A stretch of DNA of 64,000 nt from Vitrella brassicaformis (Eukaryota > Sar > Vitrellaceae). The stretch lies in the NCBI GenBank assembly GCA_001179505.1, contig CDMY01000321.1, forward strand, positions 35,131 to 99,130, written 5' to 3'. Below, one piece after another: positions 10,668 to 20,355 of the stretch (within the stretch, counting starts at the first letter, position 1; each line of letters opens with the position of its first letter). The position numbers and the translations under genes are program-made. Below the pieces are notes generated by a model. It did no database searches and was not told the DNA's origin. It saw only the letters and a program-made list of their open reading frames with translations.

Positions 10668-13343
10668 ACACACCGTTGATCCATCCATCCATCCAATCGA
10701 TTCCGTCCATCGACGCACCATCATGTGTCCGGGCGAAAGGATTGGCGATATCGGCCCCATGTCGCCCGGGAACAGCGGCACGTGACCCCTGCCGTCAGCA
10801 GCACCAGGGGCAGCACCAGCAGGGGGAGGCGGCACCCGTGTGGTCGCTGCCGCTGACGAAGGGTGGGTGGCGCCCGCCAGCTGGGTCTGCAGGCAAAGAC
10901 AAAGAGCATCGATGTGTGTGTTTTCTGTCTCCTCTCTCTCTCTCGCCTCGTACCCTGAGCTGTTTGATTTGGTCTTTGGCCTCCTCTAGCTCGGCCAGCA
11001 GACGTGGCGGAGCCTCACACACGGGCCTGACAACCGCCCCACACATTTCTGCGCCCATTGCCGCCCCGTCTCGCGCACCTGCTCAGCTCCAGCAATGGAA
11101 AGGCCCCGTCTCTCTGCATCCTGCCTGCTCGAGTGGGCGAGCCCGGCGGGAGCGATGCCGCCCTCTTGTCGCCCCCGGGCCCATCTGCCACGGCGCCGTG
11201 TGTGCGATCGTTCCCCTCTGCTCGTGGCACGGTGGTGTGGAGGGTGTGTGCGAGCCGCTGCTGCGCCTGCTGGTGCAGGAAGAGGATCTCCTGCCGCCGC
11301 ACGTCGGCGTCGCGCCGGGCAGACTCCAGCTGCTCCCTCACTCGCTGCAGCTCGATCGACGCCAGCTGCACAAGGGATACAACACACACAGAGGCGGGCA
11401 GACAGAGAGATGTGTGCCGTCCGTCCGTCTGTCTGTCTGTCTGTGTCGTAAGTGCTGTGCCTGGCTGACGGCTGACCTGCATGTCTTGTTTGAGTGCCGG
11501 TATGACTCTACGCTCGAGGCACCCTAGCTTCTCCGCCAAGTCGCCCGCCTCAATGCCCTGCCATTCATGATGGGATCGATCGATGCACCATACCGACAAA
11601 TGGCGCATGGCATTTTTCTCTCCCCCCCCGACCTTGATACGCGCCTCTTCGCGAGCGGTCAGCAGTTCCCTCTCGTAGCCCTCCTTGGCCGCACACAACT
11701 CCTGCACACATGTACGTGTCACGCACACAAAATGGCGTTTTGTGGCTTGGTGCGATCGATAGCTGGCTGCCCGGCTGGCTGGCTGACCTTGTCTTTCCAC
11801 TGTAGCTGGTTACGGAGAGACCCCACCTCAGTCTGATCATATGGATAGGGCACCAAAAGACACAAAACCAGACTCACTTACGAACGTACTCATTGCCGGC
11901 CTGTTGATGCGTGCACTGCATACCCGGAGCTGCTGGACGATTGTTTCCTTCTCCTGCTCCAACTGAGAAGTGACGGCCAGCAGCTTCCGTGCGGCTTCAT
12001 CTCGGGCGCTGTTAGCTCGCTCCTCGGCCTCCTCACCGAGCCGCTGCACCTGCCGCTGATGCGCCATGGTCAACTCTCGCACCTGAAGTTGCCATGAATC
12101 GGCAGGCATATGGATGAATGGCTGGATGGATGTCCCATTAACCTGTTTGGCGTGGTCCTGGCAGAGCTGCTGGATGCGCTCATGCACATCGCCTGCAGCG
12201 CCTCTCAACGTGACGGCATGCTCGTCACGCAGGCGAATCAGCTCCGCGGCATGCGACTCACGCACCTCTGCACACACACAGGCGTCCGCACATCCATCCA
12301 TGCAGTCATCCGCTCTCGCAGATAGATAGATGAGTACCTGCAAGCGTCTGCTCCATCTGGTTGCTCTTCTGCTGCAGCGACTGGAGCTGCTCCGTCAGCT
12401 GCTGCTGGGTGGCTCGCGCGTCGCCCAATGCCCTCTCCAGCAAGTGGCACTGCTCCTCTGCCTTCTGCCGCTTGACAGAGGTGGTCTCCAGCTCTTCTGT
12501 GAGGGAGGCGATGCGACTGGCGCCTGCATGCGATCATGTCATGCACCCACCGATCAAACAAAGAAACACACATTGATGCACTCGTGCAGGAGGGGTGAGG
12601 GAGGGAGGGCGGGCCATTAATGCAGTGGGGCAGCTCACTGACTCACTCTCTTGTTGTTTGTTTTCGAGCGTGAGGATGGTGTTGAGGTGCTGCTGGCGGT
12701 CTCGGTCCTTGTCCTTGACGACCCCCTCCATCTTCTGCTCATAGAAGGCCCCGAGCTCCCGCTGCCGCTGCTCCATGGCCGCCTCCTTCTCGCGCATCGA
12801 CCGCTGGCACCCACTCACAGCCGCCTCCATGTCGGCCTGCCTGCGCTTCAGCTCCGCCTCGTACTCGCCCTGGGCCGTCTGCAGCACCTTGCGCACCTCG
12901 TCTATCTTGCTCTGGTGGTAGGTCGACTCGTCCACCCGGCGGCTGAGCTCGTCCTGCAGCTTGGTCTCCAGCGATGCCACCTGGCTGTGCAAATCCCGGA
13001 CCTCCTGCTCCTTGGCGCCCAGCTCGTTGAGGAGCTCGCTGGTCTTGGTGTCATAGCCCTCGAGCTCAGCGTCGCGCTGCCGCAGGAGCTCCAGGTTGTA
13101 GTGGAAGTCGTCCTCGAGACGCGCGAAGTTCTTTTGCACTGTGGCGAGCTCCGTTTGGTGGGCCGCCAGCTGGGCCTTCTTGCGATCAAGCATGGACTCG
13201 AGCTCCGCCAGCTGCTGCTGGTACAGCTGGGCCATCTCAGCCTCCTTGGCCTTGAAAATTTGGCGGAACCGGGACGTCGTCATCGTTGTCGAGTCTTGAC
13301 GCGTGAGCAGCGACGGGTCGGCCTCACCTGCGGTGCCCTCCAT
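9756..13343 (-). CDS. Long coiled-coil protein, CCDC57-like
   Basis: Fourteen exons: 13343-12647, 12523-12338, 12267-12143, 12082-11924, 11832-11788, 11702-11633, 11557-11477, 11365-11079, 11027-10954, 10886-10719, 10608-10534, 10446-10357, 10264-10178, 10112-9756. Phases agree throughout. Almost all of it is heptad-rich coiled coil. The N-terminal part contains FARLEDDFHYNLELLRQRD, close in pattern to CCDC57 proteins of centriolar satellites and basal bodies. The C-terminal ~90 residues are Pro/Ser/Arg-rich. It shares a 87-bp divergent spacer with the ADPRM-type gene. The CCDC57 link is from memory of the motif and could be a generic coiled-coil resemblance. Confidence 0.7.
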
Positions 13344-13370
13344 GATTCTATTGCCCAGAATAGTCCTCGA

Positions 13371-13393
13371 GTTGCGAGCTCCACTGCGAGCTT
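13371..13393 (+). promoter_or_regulatory. Tandem TGCGAGCT motif in a divergent spacer
   Basis: Two copies, TTGCGAGCTC (13372-13381) and CTGCGAGCTT (13384-13393), lie back to back in the 87-bp gap between the coiled-coil ATG (13343, minus) and the phosphatase ATG (13431, plus). The same octamer occurs in other divergent spacers. Role inferred. Confidence 0.4.
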
Positions 13394-13430
13394 AGACAAG
13401 GGAGATGGCGATGATCTCCAACGCATTTTG

Positions 13431-15250
13431 ATGGGATCCAAGGCATCCACAGCGACGTGTTTGCCTTTCCTGGGTTTCTTCCACCGGGCCTCATCTGTCG
13501 CCACTTCCTTCGCCCAGCCGGCGATGCTGCAGATGCCTCCGAAGAGGAGCTCGTTCGCGCTTGGAATCATCGCTGATGTCCAGTATGCCGATCACGACGA
13601 CGGCTGGTATGCCGAGAAAGCAAGATGGAGGCAGTCAGGGGCATGACACTCCATCTCACATCTGTGGACTGCTGTGCTGTATGTGTAGGGACTTTGTGAG
13701 TGTTGTGACACAGAACAGAGAGGGGCGGGGCTCATGTTACCGCATGGCGATTCACCATCTGCTGTGTTGTGTTGTGTGGTGTATGTTGTGTGCAGGCCAG
13801 GACGCGCAAGAGATACTACCGCCAGTCGCTGAAACTGCTCCAGAAGGCCGTCGACGAGTGGAACAAACGCTCTCTCGACGGCGTCATACAGGTGCGGACA
13901 GACAGACAGACAGACAGGCAGGCAGACAGGCAGACGGACAGGCCGCATGCAGAGTGTGTTCACGAGAAGTTGTGAGTGTGTGCGCGCGTGTTGTGTTTGG
14001 TCAGCTGGGTGACTTGATTGACGGCAAGAACAAGGGCCTCAAACAGGTGGCTGGGGAGGAGCATCCCTCCGAGAGGGCCCTGCGGCTGGTGATGGAGCAG
14101 CTCAACCGCCTCACATGCCCTCTCTACTCTCTGCTGGGCAATCACGAATTCTACGTAAGCAGAAAAATCGTGTGTGTGCGTGTGTGTGTGTTCATTTCTG
14201 TCTCTTGCTGCTCATTCGGTCAGAACTTGCCTCGTCAGGAGTGGGTGAAGCGTCTGCTCAGCAACGTGGCACTCGACGGCGACCCTGACCGAGCCTACTA
14301 CCAAGTGCAAATCGCCGATGGATGGTCAGTTTGGTTGACACACACAACTGTCTAACCGCGCTGGCTGATGGGTGTGTGTGTGTTGGTTTGTGCAATGCAG
14401 GCGTCTGGTGGTATTGGACTCGTATGAGGTGTCTTCCTGCGGCTGGGATGAGGGCCACCCCCGACACGCCGAGGCCATGGAGTGGCTCAAGAAGCACAAC
14501 CACAACATACGCGACGCCAAAAGAGACTGGTGAGTCAGTCAGTGGTTGTGTGAGACGCCGGCAGAGAGATTCATGTGTGACATCTCTGTCTGTCTGTCAG
14601 GTTGGCTGGGATGAGGGGTCAGGCGAAGCGATGGGTGCATTATAACGGCGGCGTTACACAGCAGCAGCTGCAGTGGCTCAGAGATATCCTCACAAAGGCC
14701 GACAAGGCAGACGAGAAGGTGCAGTGCGTGAGCCGTCGATGCCCGCCCGCACCGTCCGCTCGTCTATCTCTGGGCCCCCGGATCGCTGCGTCTGTCTGTG
14801 TGAGTCTTCCTTCGTCAGGTGCTGCTGTTCAGCCACATCCCCATCTACCCGCCCTCGACAAAGGACACCACCATCCTGTGGAACTACCAAGACGCCATGA
14901 AGGTCCTCCACGAGACCCAATGCGTCGTCGCCTGCTTCTACGGTCAGCCAGTCAGTCAGTCAACAGCCGCAGAAGCAATCAGCATGCTGCTGATTCGCTG
15001 ACCCCTTTCTTCGTTCTCTGTCTTTCGTATTCCAGGCCACGATCACGACGGCGGCGAGGCCGTCGACTCCCATGGCATCCACCACATCACGCTCGCGTCG
15101 CCGCTCGAGTGCCTGCCGTCCGAGAACGCCTGGGGCATCCTCCGCGGCGATAGCGATGGTGGTCTGGTGCTCGAGGGGCACGGCAAGGTGCCCTCGCTGA
15201 CGATTTCGGTGAGGGAAAACAAGATTGAGAAGGCGGTCAAGGGGGGATGA
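13431..15250 (+). CDS. ADPRM: Mn-dependent ADP-ribose/CDP-alcohol diphosphatase
   Basis: Eight exons: 13431-13606, 13801-13891, 14005-14154, 14224-14324, 14401-14529, 14601-14718, 14819-14942, 15036-15250. It matches the ADPRM metallophosphoesterase family along its whole length: GIIADVQYAD (metal Asp), RKRYYRQSLKLLQKAVDEW, LGDLIDG, LLGNHEFY, NGGVTQQQLQWL, LFSHIPIYP and GHDHDGG. Family members hydrolyse ADP-ribose and CDP-choline in the cytosol. The first ~35 residues (MGSKASTATCLPFLGFFHRA) look like an organelle-targeting extension. Exon 1-2 joining is ambiguous: GT donor 13607 with acceptor 13800, or a GC donor after GAGAAA (13617) with acceptor 13795, are both in frame. Confidence 0.88.
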
Positions 15251-16117
15251 GAGGCGTGATCCGATGCGTGCACATCATGTTGATGATGGGGCGGGGCGGT
15301 TGGTCCAGTCGTTTATTGATCAATCAACGCATCCACGACGTGGATGACGGACGGATTGAGGCAGACTGCCTGACGGACGGCTGCACGGGCTGGCGGTGTA
15401 CAGCGGCACTCGGTGTGCTTGTACAGCTGGATGGGGATGGTGCTCGTTTCGTGTGGTGGGGCGGCTTAGGCGGTAAGGCCTGGCGGGGCGATGTGACATA
15501 GCTATCCATAGGGCCGTGTGTGTACGTTCATGTGGTTGCTGTGCTGGGAGGGGACTCACTCATTCACTCTCCCCAAAGCAAGCAACAAGCATTCTTCTGT
15601 CTGTCTGTGTCGGTCTGTCTGTCTGTCTGTCAGAATCCAATCCACCCCCACCATCCATCACATGTATGTTGTGTAAAAGCCCTCAATTGGTCACTCACTG
15701 TACAAGACAGACAGACAGACAGACAGCTATGAAGGTAGGTAGGTAGGTAGCTGGCACACACCTAGTGGGAAGGAAGGGACAAACAGCGGGTCGGCACATC
15801 GGTACGTACGTCCACCTAGGTACCTGTCTACCCGAGCTGGCTGGACTGACTGGTCCACACCGATAAACCCTCTCTCTCTCTCTCTTTCTCGCCCTCTCCG
15901 CCCATCCAAGCGAGCAGCACGGTAGGTACCCTGACGCACTCAAGTCACACTGCAACAAAACGGCACTCACCCCGCCCCGCCCGACCCACACCCGCAATCA
16001 CACACACTTTCACAACGTGGGGTAAAAATCCCAGTAGAGCAGCCAGCCGGCCAGCCCGCCGGCCACGTCCGGCTATATGTACACTCACCCACTCCCTCTC
16101 GGCTCTCCCGTATTCAC
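15251..16117. repeat. Convergent spacer rich in microsatellites
   Basis: The 867 bp contain TCTG/CAGA runs (about 15600-15630 and 15703-15725), a GTAG run (15733-15750), a CT run (15869-15886) and GC-rich inverted stretches around 16030-16070. No gene evidence. It separates the 3' ends of ADPRM and the plastid membrane protein gene. Confidence 0.55.
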
Positions 16118-18000
16118 TCACTCAGTCACTCCCCTGTCTGTCTGTGTGGCGCTCGCCACAGGTTCCCCTACTGCTACACGAGCGGCACTGGCGCCTCTCT
16201 TCTCGTCCTGAGGCTGGTGGCCGTTGGGCCGCTCGGTTGTCGGTGGCTTCTGTTGGTCGATGGGCGCAACAAGCGACCCCGTGTGTGCGTCGGCAGCAGG
16301 GACAGTGGTGTTTGCTGCTGCTGCTGCTGCTGCTGTTGTTGTCGCGCTTGTGTTTGGCTTCTGAGCGCGGCTGTGAGACTCGATGAACTCATCCCACCTG
16401 GCCACACACACAGCAGAGAGAAATCAAACACATGGGTGGGTGAGTGGCACGCTGCGCTGCTCGTGTGTACCGACCGACCGTTTGGCGGCCTCCTTGGAGA
16501 AGGTCCGCCAGGATGCCTGTGCTTGGGTGGCGCTGTGGGCGAGCGCCGTGCGGGCATCCTTTTGAACTGAACAGACAGACAGACAGACAAACCAACAGCA
16601 GACCAATCAGTGAGTGAGTGAGCAGTGGTGTGTGCGCGCGTGCGTATGTGTGTGGGTGCTCACCCGTCCCATCTGCAAGTTTCTTCCATGTGGTCTGGAC
16701 GTTCTGCGATATCTGGTGCCGCTCGTCGAAGGCCTGCAGCTTGTCCAGCATCTTGTGCTGACGCGACAGACAGGCATCACACAAAAAGCGTATGTCACGT
16801 ATGGTATGCGTGTGCCACGAAAAAAGCGGGCTAACCTGTTTGTCCAAGTCTTCGAAGCGCTTGAAGGCGCGCTCATACACTTTCCACGCCTGATGAATAT
16901 GACCACAGCATACACACGCAGAGAGAGAGAGAGGGATCGATCTTTACACCCATTCTCGCAAAGGCCGCGCGCCGGCATGTGCGTGCACACACTCACCCTG
17001 AATTTCATCTTGAGGTCTTCCACGAGATATCTCCACTGGTAGAAGGCCAACACGAACAGACGGCCCGTCGCGCGCACCCAACGCGACACCCTGCACACAC
17101 ACGTCCCCCAACAAGAAGACAAAGAGGTGTGCTGACGTGTGTTGTCTGCCCCAACAAAATCTCTACTTCGGACCTGCCAGGTTTGTCATAGTTGTTGATC
17201 GCCCACACCAACCCGATCGCCGCACCCAGCCAGCCCCGCTGCAGCAGCTGGACCCACACACGGACAACACGTGGATGTGACGGTGCAGGTGTGTAAATCG
17301 GTTCTCTTACCCCCTTTGATACAATAAGTCCGAGCAGTGCCCCCGCCACACTGCATGCTGCCAGCAGCTGCTCCTCGTACGGAATCGACAGCTAAACGAG
17401 CGAGCCATCAATGAGTGAGTGCACTGCCAACATTTGGCTGGTAGATAGATCGTGGAATGGGTGTGTGTTTGCTGACCAGCTGTAGCAGCTCAGGCGGGAC
17501 GACTCGCTGACGCATGCTGCTGTCCATTGTAGCGCCGCCCTTCCCACCACTGCACTCGGCACACACTCAGACAGAGAAACAAAGATACATGGGAAGGTCG
17601 TTAGGGTGTGGTGTGCCCACGCGGCCGCCCACCTGCTCTCTGCGGCCACAGCTGCCTTGGTTGCGATGGCGAGCAGCTTCTGCTGCTGCACTTGCTGCTC
17701 CTTGAGCTGTCGCTCCAGCTCCTCTATACGCACCCTCAGCTTTCCCGCCTCGCTCTCAGGTTCAGAAGCGGCGTGCCGGCCTCCTTTCTTGGACATCATG
17801 ACGTGCACCATCGGCCGCCGGCTGATCCACGGCAGGGGTCTGCATGGCTGGAAGGCTGGCGAGTGGTGCAGGGGGGCTGTGCTGGCGAGTGAGAGGCACA
17901 TGAGCAACAGCACAGTGCTGATGAAGCGAGTGCCGCAAGGGGATGAACAAAACGGCGGATCTTCTTCGCGCGAGGCGTCCTTCGCCTGTCCTGAACCCAT
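16118..18000 (-). CDS. Predicted plastid-targeted membrane protein with helical tail
   Basis: Nine exons: 18000-17633, 17549-17477, 17391-17311, 17247-17174, 17090-16997, 16889-16836, 16757-16664, 16566-16479, 16397-16118; all phases agree. The N-terminus has a signal peptide-like core (STVLLLMCLSLASTAPLHHS) followed by a basic Ser/Arg/Pro stretch, which fits a bipartite plastid leader. A coiled coil (residues ~80-115), two membrane spans (LLAACSVAGALLGLIV; WLGAAIGLVWAINNY), a WVRATGRLFVLAFYQWRYL segment, charged helices and an Ala/Pro/Thr-rich tail follow. A CTG run at 16315-16336 encodes the poly-Ala of the tail. No known family; a thylakoid or envelope protein is possible. Confidence 0.7.
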
Positions 18001-18049
18001 CGTACATCACATTAGGGACTACTGCTGACGACTTTTCTGTCCTGTTTTT

Positions 18050-18090
18050 CTAAGCTCGCATAGGCTTGGGGCTCCCTGAAACCGCTGCTG
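18050..18090 (-). promoter_or_regulatory. Candidate promoter element in a divergent spacer
   Basis: On the minus strand this reads CAGCAGCGGTTTCAGGGAGC (18090-18071), then TGCGAGCTTAG (18060-18050). The first block is the same 20-mer seen at 30757-30776, and the second equals 13386-13396. It lies between the ATGs at 18000 (minus) and 18102 (plus). Confidence 0.45.
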
Positions 18091-18101
18091 CTTGGGGTGG
18101 G

Positions 18102-18768
18102 ATGAAGTTGATGTTTGCGCTTCGAATCGCTGCCCTGGTTTTGGCCATCTGTGTCACGGTGGCGTCAGCAAGCGGGGGGACCGTCGGCAAACGCGAAAAA
18201 GGTATGTATACGGTATCTATCCAGGGGCATCCGATGGGCGGATGATGGATGGATGGATGGGCACGTTGGTCTGCAGGTATGCTGGCGGGTGCGTCTGGCC
18301 TCCAGTATCGGCTGTCGCTCGTGCAGCAGCAGGTGCGGCAGGCCAACAACATGATGGAAGCGGCGAATACGATTAGCAAGGTGGCGGCTGAGATGGCCAA
18401 GACCGCCCATACACAGCTGATGGATCTCATCACCAAGGGCACGGATAGAGGTACGGACCAATGGATGGATGGATGGATGGATGGAGCATCTTTGTGTCTG
18501 TCAGCCTCTGGCGCAGGCTGTTATGCCAACAACTACATGTGCCCGGAGGATGACCCCGAGAGTGTTGGGCAGCCGTGCGGCTCAATCACCGCGGACGACG
18601 GAACGACCCTCAACTGCCGCTGCATACCTGGACACTGCACGGTGAGGGCGGCACAGCACACACACATGCAGGCTTGCTCTGCATCTGGCGTGTGTGCAGA
18701 CCGAGGGATTCTATAAAATGTACGAGCGCACCATGCCGCACTTGACAGAGAGCTTGAAACGGACCTAG
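18102..18768 (+). CDS. Small secreted Cys-rich protein
   Basis: Four exons, 18102-18201, 18277-18450, 18505-18641 and 18700-18768. The product of about 159 residues starts with a clean signal peptide (MKLMFALRIAALVLAICVTV, then ASA). A short Gln/Ala-rich helix follows (QYRLSLVQQQVRQANNMMEA), then a compact cysteine module, GCYANNYMCPEDDPESVG with QPCG, LNCRC and GHC, giving six or seven cysteines in ~45 residues. No transmembrane segment. Likely exported or lumenal. Family not recognised. Confidence 0.75.
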
Positions 18769-19282
18769 TTATACTCTCGTCGGAGGCGCGCACACACACC
18801 TCTACACACACACCGACACACAGCCACTGGCAGGTTGGTAGGGGCCGGGGGCTCGGGGGGTGGAATGGGTTGGCTGGGTCTCTGGTGCACAGGGGCGAGT
18901 GGCTGGCTGGGGTGGTGAATGGGTGGCGTTTGTCGACTGACTGATGGATTGACTGACTGCATACATACATTGGGATGATCAAGTAAATATGTGCAGGTTG
19001 GGTGCCCAGGTGTCAGTCTTAACGAAGAGTCCAGCCGTCACACACACACACACACACACACACATCCATCCATCCATCCATGTGTGCATACGCAGAGACC
19101 CGCCCACAAAAAGGAGGGCGAAGAGGGCCCACTCTACACGCATGTCCTATCTATCCACCAGCGCCCTTTCAGTCAGCTCAGCCACCCTGTTGTAACCGTG
19201 CATCAGCTGGCAGGAAAGCCAAACCAGCAAGAGCATTACGAGATACATAACGAGATAGAGAAGCCCCCTTTGCCGCCTTTGC
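18769..19282. repeat. Convergent spacer with AC and ATCC runs
   Basis: Holds an (AC)n run at about 19038-19062, directly followed by (ATCC)n at 19063-19080, and GGCT/GGTT repeats near 18890-18915. No gene seen. Confidence 0.55.
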
Positions 19283-19997
19283 TCAATCGCCCGACCGCTC
19301 ACTCGTTGAAGTCGGCCGTGAAGAAGAGCTGGAGTCGGCGGACCTCTCGGCCAGTGCCTGCCGTTTCTGATCGAACTCCCTCTCCCAGTTTTGGCCGTCA
19401 AAGTGTTCCACAACGATCTTGTCAATGGTGGAGGGGTCCAGACACCTGGGGTTCACACCTGATGAATGCGATCGATGCGATTGACGGAAAGGCGGAAAGA
19501 GAAATTAAGCAGCTCGGATTGTGGGTGCATTGCTTACCGTATCCGTCTGGGTTCGACCTCGGTATATAGAAGGACTGTACGCCACAGACTTTGCAGAACA
19601 GGTGCTGCGCCTGCATCGAGTTGAATCGGTAGCACGTCAGCATCTCCTCACCCTACACCCATGGCCATGCACACGGACAGAGGGACTTATTGCATGTGTG
19701 TCGGCCGGCAGCCCTGACTGACCTGTAGGAGCTTGAATCTGGCTTTTGGAACGATGAAGTGCAGGTTGCTCTTGATGGCACAGATGGAACAGCTGCACAC
19801 ACACACACACACACCACACACAAGACGCACACACACACACATTAAGCCAAGCCATTCAAGCGCCGCGTTTCGAGCAGTCGCTTGGTCGTTCATCATCTCT
19901 CTGACTTGCAATCGATGACGTTGAGCACGGCAGGCGCCTGCACCTCAAACCTGACGGCCAGACAATGGCAGCTGCCTCGATGAAGAACCAGCGGCAT
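19283..19997 (-). CDS. CENPV/GFA-fold zinc protein
   Basis: Four exons: 19997-19906, 19792-19723, 19652-19538 and 19458-19283; phases agree and the product is about 150 residues. It matches the glutathione-dependent formaldehyde-activating (GFA) fold, closest in pattern to CENPV: RGSCHCLAVRFEV, VIDCNCSICAIKSNLHFIVP, QHLFCKVCGVQSFYIPRSNP, VNPRCLD. All cysteines of the two zinc sites are present (CxC, CxCxxC, CxxC). The third acceptor is TAG. The C-terminal ~25 residues are a Ser/Thr/Arg tail. Function may be S-(hydroxymethyl)glutathione-type chemistry or a structural role; the sequence does not decide. Confidence 0.85.
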
Positions 19998-20355
19998 TTG
20001 TGACGACATCGCATAGGGAGTGTCAATCTCGACTCCTGGCGGCCCAGTGGACATCACTGAACAATGTCAAGGGGCTTGGGATGAGTTCGGCGCCTCCAGG
20101 CCTGCAAGCTCAATTGTGAAGAGCCAACTCGGATCGCCTTCTGAGAAATCAGCTCTTTGAAGGCTTGTGGCGGTGTTGAACGGCCTGAGAAGGCCGCAAG
20201 GAGTCTGTCGATATCGTTGATCTACCTCTCAAAGCATTGGTACGTCATTGGCGATGCATTCACAACCAAGGCGCCGTCCGTGAGAGCTGCATCCCTCATC
20301 CATCCCATTCCACAGCTTTCTCGGCAACAAGTGGTGCGGATGATCTGTCGCTGCG
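19998..20355. other. Divergent spacer, likely bidirectional promoter
   Basis: 358 bp between ATGs on opposite strands. A degenerate CTGCAAGCTC at 20102-20111 resembles the TGCGAGCT element of other divergent spacers. No ORF with support. Confidence 0.4.

Noticed and set aside
12651-13646. 331-codon plus-strand open frame antisense to the coiled-coil gene
   Set aside because: It is Leu/Val-rich only because it mirrors Gln/Glu/Lys codons of the coiled coil. It also runs into the ADPRM exon, and the minus-strand exon set explains the region with consistent splicing.
18242-18262. GGAT/CCAT tetranucleotide runs as CRISPR-like or satellite arrays
   Set aside because: They are short microsatellites within introns and spacers, without spacers between units or larger unit order.
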